In this document: in pieces, positions 43,014-50,053 of the stretch
Numbering within the stretch: position 1 is the stretch's first letter
Layout of the letters: each line of letters opens with the position of its first letter
Source: Deltaproteobacteria bacterium
GTDB taxonomy: Bacteria; Bdellovibrionota; UBA1018; UBA923
Direction of reading: 5' to 3'
Assembly (NCBI GenBank): GCA_016186905.1
Contig: JACPKS010000080.1
Location: forward strand, 1-50,053
Length of the DNA stretch: 50,053 bases
Translations under genes and position numbers: made by a program
The notes under the pieces: model-generated
Database searches by the model: none
Told to the model about the DNA's origin: nothing
What the model saw: only the letters and a program-made list of their open reading frames with translations

Positions 43014-43604
43014 TTACTCCAGTTCAAGCTCGCCCGATGGGCCGCTGACCCCGACCTTGGCCACGAGGTCTTGCAACGCGTCGTCGTCTGGCGATTCCGA
43101 TTTCCGCTGGAGTGTTTCGACCATCGCCAGCACGATCGAGCCGTGCGCAAGCCCGTCGGCATGCAGCGATGAACCGAACATCGGATCGTAACAATACCTC
43201 GAAAGAACCGCCGCGCCTGCGTCGAGGTTCGCGCGAACCCAAGCTTCAGGCGCGAAAACGACGCCGCTCGCGAACTGTCCGAGCGTTTGCTCCCCGCGCT
43301 TTTCCACCTTGGGGTGCGGTCCGCAAGAAGAGACCTCGTATTCCTCGATGCGATCCGGAGGAACAAACCGCGCTTCGCGCGGCGCTTGCGCAAGGATCGC
43401 GCGCGTTCTCAGCCCCTCGAGATACACAGCGAGCTTTCGGGAAGCGCGCAAGGCCTGCCATTTCGGACGATACTCGCGCAACACGGGATAAGAGAAGAGC
43501 GCAAGCGAGAGAAGCCCCGCCGTAACGGCGATGATCCTCGGCTTTCTGCCTTCGCGGATCATCCTCTCGCGGTCGGACGCGAGAATCCGGTAAGAATCCT
43601 TCAT
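43014..43604 (-). CDS. Membrane-anchored protein of unknown function, with PilD
   Basis: A 196-residue protein with a charged N-terminus, one transmembrane segment (about 24-40: IIAVTAGLLSLALFSYPV) and an extracytoplasmic domain. That domain has a PPDRIEEYEVSSCGPHPKVE segment and two cysteines (SSCG and YCYDP). The prepilin cleavage motif (G followed by F/M-T-L) is absent, so it is not an obvious pilin despite its position. Its ATG overlaps the stop of the prepilin peptidase gene by 4 nt. I do not recognise the family. Confidence 0.75.
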   Translation of the reverse strand: MKDSYRILASDRERMIREGRKPRIIAVTAGLLSLALFSYPVLREYRPKWQALRASRKLAVYLEGLRTRAILAQAPREARFVPPDRIEEYEVSSCGPHPKVEKRGEQTLGQFASGVVFAPEAWVRANLDAGAAVLSRYCYDPMFGSSLHADGLAHGSIVLAMVETLQRKSESPDDDALQDLVAKVGVSGPSGELELE

Positions 43605-44392
43605 GGCTGCGGAAAAGGATAAAGGGTGAGCGTGAGCGAGTCACCCCAAAAGAGAAAAATCAGAGCGCCGATGGCGAGAAACGGACCGAACGGCACGGCC
43701 ATTCGAAGATCCCTGCGATGCACGGCCATGAGGATCAACCCCACGATCGAGCCCACGAACGAGCTCAGGATGATCGTGCCGATCGCGCCCTTCGGCCCGA
43801 GGGCCGCGCCGATGAACGCGAGAAGCTTCACGTCGCCCAGGCCCATTCCCTCGCGATTCGTGATCTTGTTGTAAGCCCACGCGAGGCTGAACACGGAGCC
43901 CGAGCCAATCGCCGCTCCCAGCGCGGATTTCGCGAATCCAAGATCCTCGACCCAATAACTCGCGAGAAGGGCGAGGGCGGCGCCGCCGATCGAAATCCGG
44001 TCGGGGATGATCCGGAAATCGAGGTCAATGAACGTCACTGCGAGAAGCGCTGCCGCGAAGGCGCAGTAATACAGCGTCGTAAACGTAAGCCCGAAATGGC
44101 GGTAGACGGCGAAAAACAGGACAGCCGTCATCGCCTCCACGAGCGGATAGCGCGCGCTGATCGGCGAACCGCAGCCCGCACAGCGCCCGCGAAGCCACAA
44201 GTAGCTCAGCACGGGAACATTCTCGAACCATGAGAGGCGGTGCCCGCACGAAGGGCAGGCCGAGCGCGACGGAAGGCCGAGCGCGAATCCGCGCGGAACG
44301 CGGTAGATCACCACGTTCAAGAAACTTCCGGCGACCAGGCCGAGCAGTGAAAACCAGGCCGCGCCGATGCGTTCGAGGTGAGGCGCGATCAC
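43601..44392 (-). CDS. pilD: Prepilin peptidase / N-methyltransferase
   Basis: An inner-membrane aspartic protease (A24 family) of about 263 residues that cleaves and N-methylates type IV prepilins. The N-terminal GSFLNVVIYRVPRG is followed by the cytoplasmic zinc-binding loop with CPSCGHRLSW and CAGCGSPIS (four cysteines). The catalytic aspartates lie in FIDLDFRIIPD and GMGLGDVKLLAFIG. About seven or eight transmembrane helices are visible. The GTG at 44392 overlaps the permease stop as GTGA; a GTG at 44419 would overlap it by 31 nt. It serves the pilMNOPQ system further down, although it is carried in an ABC-exporter operon here. Confidence 0.94.
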   Translation of the reverse strand: MIAPHLERIGAAWFSLLGLVAGSFLNVVIYRVPRGFALGLPSRSACPSCGHRLSWFENVPVLSYLWLRGRCAGCGSPISARYPLVEAMTAVLFFAVYRHFGLTFTTLYYCAFAAALLAVTFIDLDFRIIPDRISIGGAALALLASYWVEDLGFAKSALGAAIGSGSVFSLAWAYNKITNREGMGLGDVKLLAFIGAALGPKGAIGTIILSSFVGSIVGLILMAVHRRDLRMAVPFGPFLAIGALIFLFWGDSLTLTLYPFPQP

Positions 44393-45183
44393 AGCTCTTT
44401 TCTCGAAAAGATGAGGCACGCAGCCGCCAGCGCGAAAACCATGTAGGCGAGGCCGTACGCGGCCGTGCCCGCGAAATAGCCCCAGGTGATCGGCAGGCTG
44501 TGCGAGACTTCGGCTTTGACGTCAAAGCGCGTGAGGTCGGGAAAAATCTCCGAGACGGTTTTGAGCAGGGGCCGCATCCAGTAGGGTTCGGTTTTGTCGG
44601 CGAGGATTTTGATGTCGGCCATCGCGTGGCCCGCGACCCAGATGCCCGACGCGAACACCGCGGCCAATGTCGACGTCGTGAAAACCGAAAACACGCAGGC
44701 CACCGCCGAAAGCACGCCGAATTCGGCGACCTGCAGCGCGAGGCATTTGAAAAAGCTCGTTTCGAGACGCCCGCCCGACATCAGGAATACGACGACGAGA
44801 ATCGCGCTCATGAGCGCTGCGTTGACGGCAAGAACTCCCAACAGCCCCGCCACTCGGCCCAACACGAACTGCCAGCGCCAGATGGGTTTGGTGAGCACGA
44901 GATAATGGGTGCGGTTATGAACTTCCTTCGCGACGAGCACCGCGCCCATCACGACCGAGATGAGACCGCCGACGAGGCTGATCGCGGCCATCCCGAAGTC
45001 GAGCGCGATGCGCGCGTTGTCGGCGAATGAAAGCCGCGAGACGAGGTACGCGAGCGCCACGCAAAGCAGCCCGAAGAGAAACGAGCTCCAGAGAATTTTT
45101 TCGCGGATGAGCTCCTGAAACGTCACGGCGGCGATCGCGCTGACTTGCCTGCGTGTCCGCGCTTTCTTCGCGAACTTGCTCAT
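44389..45183 (-). CDS. ABC-2-type transporter permease
   Basis: A 264-residue inner-membrane permease with about six transmembrane helices. It resembles the NosY/GldF-like ABC-2 permeases, with VTFQELIREKILWSSFLFG at the start and VLVAKEVHNRTHYLVLTKP in the first cytoplasmic loop. A periplasmic segment with YWMRPLLKTVSEIFPDLTRFD lies before the last helices. It pairs with the upstream ATPase gene (4-nt overlap). The substrate is unknown. Confidence 0.88.
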   Translation of the reverse strand: MSKFAKKARTRRQVSAIAAVTFQELIREKILWSSFLFGLLCVALAYLVSRLSFADNARIALDFGMAAISLVGGLISVVMGAVLVAKEVHNRTHYLVLTKPIWRWQFVLGRVAGLLGVLAVNAALMSAILVVVFLMSGGRLETSFFKCLALQVAEFGVLSAVACVFSVFTTSTLAAVFASGIWVAGHAMADIKILADKTEPYWMRPLLKTVSEIFPDLTRFDVKAEVSHSLPITWGYFAGTAAYGLAYMVFALAAACLIFSRKEL

Positions 45184-46220
45184 AGCGGCGCGCTCCCGGT
45201 GAAAAGCAGGTCTTCGAGCGTGCTCCTGCGCGGCACCACCGAACGCACGGTACCCTTCCCGTCGAGCACGCGGCGAAGAACCTCCTGCACGTCGTATTCG
45301 AGACGGTTGGCGTCGGCCTCGACCTCGATGACCCAGCCATCCATCGTCTTGCGCGCCTGTTTAAGCGCCGGCACCTCGCGCGGATCGCGGCCGTCGGCAA
45401 GACTGAAGCGAATCTCCATCGAGCGCACGGTCTTGCCGAGCAGCTTGTCGATCGGCCCCGCGCCCATGAGCACGCCTTCGCGAATGTAACCGACGGTCGT
45501 ACAGATCACCTCGACGTCGTGAATGATGTGCGTGCTGAAAAAAATGGTTTTGCCGGTCTCGCCGATCGCCGTGATGATTTCGCGCACCTCGCGCCGCCCG
45601 ATCGGATCGAGCCCGCTCATCGGTTCATCCAGAACGAGAATGTCGGGATCGTGGATCAGCGCCTGCGCCAGCCCCACGCGCTGGAGCATTCCTTTCGAAA
45701 ACGTTTCCAGCTTCTGGTGCCGGGCCTGAGTGAGACCCACGCGCTTGAGCAGCGGCGGCACCTTCGCGAGAATTTCTTTGTCGTCGAGACCAAGAAGCCG
45801 TCCGTGAAAAAGCAGGAATTCCTCGGCGGTCAGAAACTCGTGGTAGTAAGGCTGCTCGGGAAGGTACCCGAGCTTGAGCTTCGCCTCGCGCGTGTGGCTA
45901 TCAAAGGCACGGCCATCGGCGTCGCGGATGAGACAGCGCCCTTCGGTCGGCGCGAGAAGGCCCACGATCGTCTTGATGAGCGTGGTTTTGCCCGCGCCGT
46001 TGGGCCCCAGAAAACCGAAAATCTCTCCGCGCGGGATCGCAAGCGAAACGCCTTCGAGCGCCACCTTCACCGTCGGCTTCTCGAAACGGAACCTGAACGA
46101 CCGCGGCGAGGGGAAATGCACGTGGCCGGGCGTGCGAAAACGCTTCGTCACCTCTTCGGCCACGATCACCGGCGGAGAGAGCTCGCGCTCGCCCGCGACG
46201 GATGCTTTCAGCGAGGACAT
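45180..46220 (-). CDS. ABC transporter ATP-binding protein
   Basis: A 346-residue ABC ATPase with Walker A GPNGAGKTT, Q-loop YLPEQPYY, signature FSKGMLQRVGLAQAL, Walker B DILVLDEPMSGLDP and the switch histidine in FFSTHIIHD. The C-terminal 80 residues form the extra domain common in exporters of the NosF/CcmA-like group. An N-terminal 45-residue segment before the core (HVHFPSPRSFRFRFEKP) is unusual. Its sequence and gene order (ATPase, permease) are those of a simple ABC-2 exporter. It is divergent from the second AAA_14 gene across a 171-nt region. Confidence 0.93.
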   Translation of the reverse strand: MSSLKASVAGERELSPPVIVAEEVTKRFRTPGHVHFPSPRSFRFRFEKPTVKVALEGVSLAIPRGEIFGFLGPNGAGKTTLIKTIVGLLAPTEGRCLIRDADGRAFDSHTREAKLKLGYLPEQPYYHEFLTAEEFLLFHGRLLGLDDKEILAKVPPLLKRVGLTQARHQKLETFSKGMLQRVGLAQALIHDPDILVLDEPMSGLDPIGRREVREIITAIGETGKTIFFSTHIIHDVEVICTTVGYIREGVLMGAGPIDKLLGKTVRSMEIRFSLADGRDPREVPALKQARKTMDGWVIEVEADANRLEYDVQEVLRRVLDGKGTVRSVVPRRSTLEDLLFTGSAPL

Positions 46221-46294
46221 GCGTAAGATTGTGCAGCAGTTTCAATCCGGGAACAAGTCTAGGGTGTCTCTAACTCAGACATAACTCGATTTTA

Positions 46295-46391
46295 CTCATG
46301 AGTATTTTCAGGTTAGCCCGAAACGCGCCATCACAAGCACGCACCAAAACAATCGTTCTGTAATAGAACGTTTATATGGTATAATCGTACT
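46295..46391 (+). promoter_or_regulatory. Promoter and palindromes upstream of AAA ATPase 2
   Basis: TGGTATAAT is an extended -10 box (TATAAT at 46380-46385), 6 nt before the ATG at 46392. CGTTCT-N5-AGAACG (46354-46370) overlaps the -35 area. ACTCATGAGT lies about 80 nt upstream, near 46295. With the -10 so close, the transcript should begin at or within a base or two of the A of the ATG. Confidence 0.65.
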
Positions 46392-47579
46392 ATGAAAGAA
46401 CGGTTAAATCGTGACATGGAAACAAGCGCGGAAACAATCGATGACTGCATGGCAATCCAGCAGCGCCTTCAGGCTCATCTGCCCGGGCGACTGCGCCCGC
46501 TGCTGGCCACTACGCCCATCAAAAGCCGTGGCACTCTCGTGGTCGGCCCGCGAGGAACCGGCAAGACCACTTTTCTTCTCGAAAAGGCCAAGCACGGCAA
46601 GCTGTTCTACCTTTCGGCGGACTCGCCGCTCGTCTCGAACACGGGTCTTTGGGAGCTCGGGCGCATGGCCTTTCAGCGCGACTTCGACGGCATCATCATC
46701 GACGAAGTTCACTTTGCCCCGGACTGGAGCCGTGATCTCAAAGCGCTCTACGACGCTTACCCGCGAAAAAAAATCATCGCCAGCGACTCCAGCAGCGTCG
46801 TTCTTCAGAGGGGCATTGCCGACCTCTCGCGAAGGTTTGTCAAAATCCAGGTCCCCCTTCTCTCTTTCAGGGAATACGTCTTGCTCAAGGAAGGGCTCAG
46901 TCTGCCCGTCATTGATCCATTGAAGCCCGATCGGGCCGCCGTTCAGAGGGCCCTCGACCAGGGCCCCGTGCTGCATTGGTTCCGTGAGTACCTGCGTGGC
47001 GGATTTCGGCCGTTTTTTCTGGAAGGCAGTTACCCCGAACGGCAACTCAATGTCATCGAGAAGACCGTATTTTCGGATCTTCCTTTTTTTCTGGCGCAAA
47101 CCAATGAAAACATCCTCCGTCTCGGCAACGCAGTGATCGGTATGCTCGCCACCTCCTCGATTCCGACCCTTAACGTCGAGTCCACCTGCCGCGACTGGAA
47201 TGTCGGAAAAGAGACCTTCTACAACCTCCTCTCCGCGCTTGAGGCGCTCTCGCTGATCCGGATCATCGATTACGGAAAGTCGTCGAAAGCCAGAACGAAG
47301 GGGGCTAAGATTCTGCTCGCCGACCCAAGCCATTATGCCGTGCTGGGAGGAAGCCGGGGCGGTCTTCGCGAATCCTACGTTGTCTTCGAACTGGAGCAGC
47401 GTTTTGGAGCGGTGTTCGCGTCCAAGGATGAACGCAAAGGCGACTTCGTCAGCAAAGGGATGCTTTTTGAAGTGGGTGGCCGAAATAAAAAAGCCAAGGG
47501 CGCCGATTACATGATCCGGGACGACCTTGAATATCCCGCCCCCCGCCAGATTCCGCTTTGGACGATGGGGATGAGGTGA
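46392..47579 (+). CDS. AAA_14-type ATP-binding protein (2 of 4)
   Basis: A 395-residue P-loop ATPase of the AAA_14 superfamily. Walker A is GPRGTGKTT, Walker B is GIIIDEVHFAP and sensor 1 is IIASDSSS. A DNA-binding-like winged helix is suggested around residues 255-300 (WNVGKETFYNLLSALEALSLI). The C-terminus belongs to a different branch from the other three copies. In place of the ExK motif it has LFEVGGRNKKAKGADYMIRDD followed by IPLWTMGMR, a form I recall from other AAA_14 proteins. No Shine-Dalgarno sequence is present; the -10 hexamer is 6 nt before the ATG, predicting leaderless translation. Function is unknown. Confidence 0.82.
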   Translation: MKERLNRDMETSAETIDDCMAIQQRLQAHLPGRLRPLLATTPIKSRGTLVVGPRGTGKTTFLLEKAKHGKLFYLSADSPLVSNTGLWELGRMAFQRDFDGIIIDEVHFAPDWSRDLKALYDAYPRKKIIASDSSSVVLQRGIADLSRRFVKIQVPLLSFREYVLLKEGLSLPVIDPLKPDRAAVQRALDQGPVLHWFREYLRGGFRPFFLEGSYPERQLNVIEKTVFSDLPFFLAQTNENILRLGNAVIGMLATSSIPTLNVESTCRDWNVGKETFYNLLSALEALSLIRIIDYGKSSKARTKGAKILLADPSHYAVLGGSRGGLRESYVVFELEQRFGAVFASKDERKGDFVSKGMLFEVGGRNKKAKGADYMIRDDLEYPAPRQIPLWTMGMR

Positions 47580-47631
47580 GGACGGACGCGCGCAAAGGGT
47601 AGCGAATTCCGCCATACCGGAAATCACTACG

Positions 47632-47673
47632 GAGTAATTTCTGATATACTAGAAATTACTCTGATGCTAAAAT
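47632..47673 (+). promoter_or_regulatory. Promoter and 11-bp-arm palindrome of AAA ATPase 3
   Basis: GAGTAATTTCT (47632-47642) and AGAAATTACTC (47651-47661) are perfect inverted repeats with an 8-nt spacer. TGCTAAAAT (TAAAAT at 47668-47673) is an extended -10 box, exactly 6 nt before the ATG at 47680. The palindrome covers the -35 region and is very likely an operator. Confidence 0.7.
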
Positions 47674-47679
47674 GGCGTC

Positions 47680-48828
47680 ATGCGCGCCGAACCACGCTAT
47701 TCCGAGCCGTTTCTAAGGGAAGACCTGAAGACCAAGATGCTTTTCCTTGGCGGACCAAGGCAGGTCGGCAAAACGACGCTCGCGCTCCGGCTTCTCGGAA
47801 ATGCCTCGAAGAACCACCCCGCGTATTTGAATTGGGATTTTCCGGCGAGCAGAAAGAAAATTCTCGCCGCCGACCTTCCCGCCGCGGAACGCATCATCGT
47901 GCTCGATGAAATCCACAAGTTCAAAAGATGGCGAAATCTCGTGAAGGGCATGTATGACCAGCTCGGCGAGCAGCATTCCATCGTCGTTACGGGATCCGCC
48001 CGTCTTGACTATTACCGCCGCGGAGGTGATTCGCTGCAGGGCAGGTACCATTATCACCGGCTGCACCCGTTCTCGCTTAACGAGTTTTCACGAGACGCAA
48101 GTCGGAAAGACCTTGATCTACTGCTGAAGTTCGGTGGGTTTCCTGAGCCACTTTTCTCAGGCAGCGAGACCAAGTGGCGCCGCTGGCAGCTTGAGCGTAC
48201 CTCCCGGGTAATCAATGAGGACGTGAGGGATCTCGAGAACATCCGGGAAATCTCGCTGATGGGTTTGCTCGCCGACATGCTGCCCTCGCGCGTTGGCGCC
48301 CCGCTTTCTCTCCAGGCGCTCCGAAACGATCTGGAAGTCTCTCACGACTCGGTCCGCAGGTGGGTCGACGTCTTCGAAAATCTTTATTTCTGCTTTCGGG
48401 TTCCGCCCTACGGTGTTTCAGGGGTGAAAGCCGTGAAAAAAGAACAAAAGCTGTATCTCTGGGACTGGTCGATGATCGAGCAGCCCGGCTTTCGCTTCGA
48501 AAACATGGTCGCTTCCCAGCTTTTGAAGTACTGCCACTTCCTTCAAGACACCGATGGGTTTCGGATGGAGCTTCGTTATTTGCGGAATGTCGACGAAAAA
48601 GAAATCGATTTCGTGGTTCTAAAGGAAAAAAAACCGCTTTTCGCCGTGGAATGCAAAACCGGAGAGCGGAACATCAGCGGGGCGATCTCTTATTTCGCGC
48701 CGAGAACGCCGATTCCGGTTTTCTATCAGGTTCATCTCGGCGAAAAACACCGGACCGCGAAAATCGGCGGGAAAAAGATCGAAATCGTGCCTTTCCAGCG
48801 CTGGGCAAAGGCGATGAAATTTCCGTAA
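47680..48828 (+). CDS. AAA_14/DUF4143 ATP-binding protein (3 of 4)
   Basis: A 382-residue protein. Walker A is GGPRQVGKTT, Walker B is RIIVLDEIHKF and sensor 1 is IVVTGSARLD, followed by the family LQGRYHYHRLHPFSLNEF segment. A winged helix lies near 205-240 (VSHDSVRRWVDVFENLYF). The DUF4143 part ends in a nuclease-like core, VDEKEIDFVVLKEKKPLFAVECKTGE (D...ExK). No Shine-Dalgarno site is present; the -10 hexamer is 6 nt before the ATG. It is unrelated to copy 2 except at the superfamily level, so a recent tandem duplication is unlikely. Its 3' end is convergent with copy 4. Confidence 0.84.
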   Translation: MRAEPRYSEPFLREDLKTKMLFLGGPRQVGKTTLALRLLGNASKNHPAYLNWDFPASRKKILAADLPAAERIIVLDEIHKFKRWRNLVKGMYDQLGEQHSIVVTGSARLDYYRRGGDSLQGRYHYHRLHPFSLNEFSRDASRKDLDLLLKFGGFPEPLFSGSETKWRRWQLERTSRVINEDVRDLENIREISLMGLLADMLPSRVGAPLSLQALRNDLEVSHDSVRRWVDVFENLYFCFRVPPYGVSGVKAVKKEQKLYLWDWSMIEQPGFRFENMVASQLLKYCHFLQDTDGFRMELRYLRNVDEKEIDFVVLKEKKPLFAVECKTGERNISGAISYFAPRTPIPVFYQVHLGEKHRTAKIGGKKIEIVPFQRWAKAMKFP

Positions 48829-48864
48829 GTGCGCGCGAAAGCGTTTTGTGACGTTTGGACGGCA

Positions 48865-50025
48865 TCAAGAAATCGTGAAAATCTCGCTGAGCGCCTTCTC
48901 CCACGGAAGAACCCTGGCCCCCTCCAACTGATACGGAGCCTTCGCCGTGCAGATCACCATGCATTCCCATTTTCCGAAATCCGCCCTCGTCGCGTTCAAA
49001 TGCCTGAGATCGATCTTATGGACCTGTTCCTTGGACTTGATCTCGACCAGCAGAATGGGTTTGCCCGGGCGCTCGATGATCAGATCGATCTCGAGACCGT
49101 CTTTCGTCTGAAGATAAGACAGCTTGTGATCCAGCTCGAGCGTCGAGTTCAACTTAAAAATCTCGTTGATGATGAAATGCTCGAAGAGCTGGCCGAAGGC
49201 GCCGGTCTTTCTCAATACGGGAACGTCAAGAGTTCCCTCAAGCGCCCGCTTCACGCCGACGTCAAAAAGAAAGAACTTCGGTTTTTTTGTCTGCTGCTTT
49301 CGTATCGAGCGGTCAAACGCGGGCAGATTGAACCCCAATAAGGTATCTTCGAGTATTTCGTAAAATCTTTGCACGCTTTTCGGATCGATCCCCGCCTCGC
49401 GCGCGATACTGGAATGATTCAAAATTCTTCCGCTCTGCTGGGCCGCCACGGGCAGAAACCGGTGGAACGCCTCCATGTTACGGACCAATTGCTCGGCCTG
49501 TACCTCCTCTTTAAGATAAGTATTGCAGTACGCGCGCAGGATCCTTCTTTTTTCTGCGGGCTCAGGCTCATTGTAAAGAGGGGGGAGCAGCCCCCACGCC
49601 ATCGTTTTCTCGATTCCCTCGGCCCGATCGATTTCAAAAACGGAAAACGGATACAGATTGAAGACGTTCGCGCGGCCAGCGAGAAGATTCGCGCCACCCG
49701 CCTTGAGTTTTCTGGCGCTTGAGCCCGTGAGAGCGAATTTCAGCCGCTTGTTTTCAATCAGATCATGCGCGATATCGAGCAGCTTGGGCACTTTCTGGAC
49801 CTCATCAACGACAACCCACTCCAGATTTTTTTTCTCGAGGATCTCTTCTTTCAGCCGGTTCGGATTTGTCGTGTAAAGATGCTCGAGGTCAGGGTCAAGA
49901 AGATCGATCCAAAGAGGGTCGTGCGTCTTGAAAATGGATTTCAGCAGAGTCGATTTACCCGTTCCTCTGGCCCCGAAAAGAAAGAAACTCCGTTTTAAAG
50001 ACGGCTTGAGAAGTCTTGGGATCAT
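48865..50025 (-). CDS. AAA_14/DUF4143 ATP-binding protein (4 of 4)
   Basis: A 386-residue protein. Walker A is GARGTGKSTL, Walker B is WVVVDEVQKVP and sensor 1 is ALTGSSARKL, with LAGRANVFNLYPFSVFEI after it. The helix-turn-helix-like AREAGIDPKSVQRFYEILEDTLL lies near residue 210. The nuclease-like core is GLEIDLIIERPGKPILLVEIKSKE (D...ExK). Family architecture is complete. The ATG lies 6 nt after a TATTAT hexamer and has no Shine-Dalgarno site. The upstream palindrome runs to the edge of the window. Confidence 0.85.
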   Translation of the reverse strand: MIPRLLKPSLKRSFFLFGARGTGKSTLLKSIFKTHDPLWIDLLDPDLEHLYTTNPNRLKEEILEKKNLEWVVVDEVQKVPKLLDIAHDLIENKRLKFALTGSSARKLKAGGANLLAGRANVFNLYPFSVFEIDRAEGIEKTMAWGLLPPLYNEPEPAEKRRILRAYCNTYLKEEVQAEQLVRNMEAFHRFLPVAAQQSGRILNHSSIAREAGIDPKSVQRFYEILEDTLLGFNLPAFDRSIRKQQTKKPKFFLFDVGVKRALEGTLDVPVLRKTGAFGQLFEHFIINEIFKLNSTLELDHKLSYLQTKDGLEIDLIIERPGKPILLVEIKSKEQVHKIDLRHLNATRADFGKWECMVICTAKAPYQLEGARVLPWEKALSEIFTIS

Positions 50026-50026
50026 G

Positions 50027-50053
50027 TGTCTATAATATACGATATTTTAGACA
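50027..50053 (-). promoter_or_regulatory. Promoter and palindrome of AAA ATPase 4
   Basis: TGTCTA (50027-50032) and TAGACA (50048-50053) are inverted repeats around an AT-only-but-two core. On the minus strand TATTAT (50037-50032) is a -10-like hexamer, 6 nt before the ATG at 50025. The window ends here, so the -35 side cannot be checked. Confidence 0.55.

Noticed and set aside
46404..47627. Minus-strand frame of 407 codons opposite AAA ATPase 2.
   Set aside because: The plus-strand frame has Walker A, Walker B and family C-terminus; the antisense has none.
46221..50053. ATPase cluster considered as part of a prophage or integrative element.
   Set aside because: No integrase, phage structural gene, transposase, tRNA target or flanking direct repeat was seen, and GC content looks similar to the neighbours apart from the promoters.

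Overview
The window is about 50 kb of GC-rich (high fifties percent by eye), tightly packed chromosome from a Gram-negative, diderm bacterium. A BamA/TamA-like Omp85 protein, a TamB-like protein, a porin-like barrel, a PilQ secretin, an LpxH-like phosphoesterase, a bactofilin, FliL and an NtrC-type regulator all point to an outer membrane and motility. The gene content and the long pilMNOPQ-TPR-efp-accB-accC-TPR-tamB-tamA string fit the former Deltaproteobacteria, most likely Bdellovibrionota or a relative. That placement is inference. No rRNA gene, acceptable tRNA gene, CRISPR array, transposase or prophage was seen.

Layout. 1-5.4 kb: an exported-looking circularly permuted ATP-grasp protein, a metallophosphoesterase and a coiled-coil protein on the minus strand, then divergently a membrane protein and a bactofilin. 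5.4-7.2 kb: an accessory pocket with two unrelated hicA-hicB toxin-antitoxin modules, the first bracketed by 29-bp direct repeats. 7.3-16.6 kb: an epimerase, a metallo-beta-lactamase-fold hydrolase, alanine dehydrogenase, FliL, an outer-membrane barrel, a class A penicillin-binding protein, an arginase-family enzyme and GreB. 16.7-20.2 kb: a CHASE2 histidine kinase and sigma54-activator regulator pair behind a sigma54-type promoter. 20.3-24.6 kb: a parvulin isomerase, a QEGLA-motif protein, rplM-rpsI and a second ureohydrolase. 24.6-40.0 kb: one long minus-strand block of type IV pilus assembly (pilMNOPQ), EF-P, the biotin carboxyl carrier and biotin carboxylase of acetyl-CoA carboxylase, TPR proteins and a TamB/TamA-like pair. 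Many of its neighbours overlap by 4 nt. 40.4-46.2 kb: a lipoprotein / secreted metalloprotease / AAA ATPase operon, then an operon of an unknown protein, prepilin peptidase and a two-gene ABC exporter. 46.4-50 kb: three more AAA ATPases of the same superfamily.

Three features stand out. (1) Four AAA_14/DUF4143-type ATPases lie in the last 8.3 kb. Each has an AT-rich palindrome at its promoter, and each has a -10-like hexamer exactly 6 nt before a usable start codon, which predicts leaderless mRNAs. One of them heads an operon with a secreted protease and a lipoprotein whose reading frame contains a 10-G tract, a likely phase-variation switch. (2) A family of palindromic elements with outer ends TAAAAGGTGCC sits at gene 3' ends. 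In all four copies the terminal TAA serves as a stop codon of a neighbouring gene, and the element also supplies an N-terminus and a C-terminus to two proteins. (3) The first hicAB module looks like a cassette inserted exactly at the bactofilin stop codon, with the stop codon duplicated in the flanking repeat.
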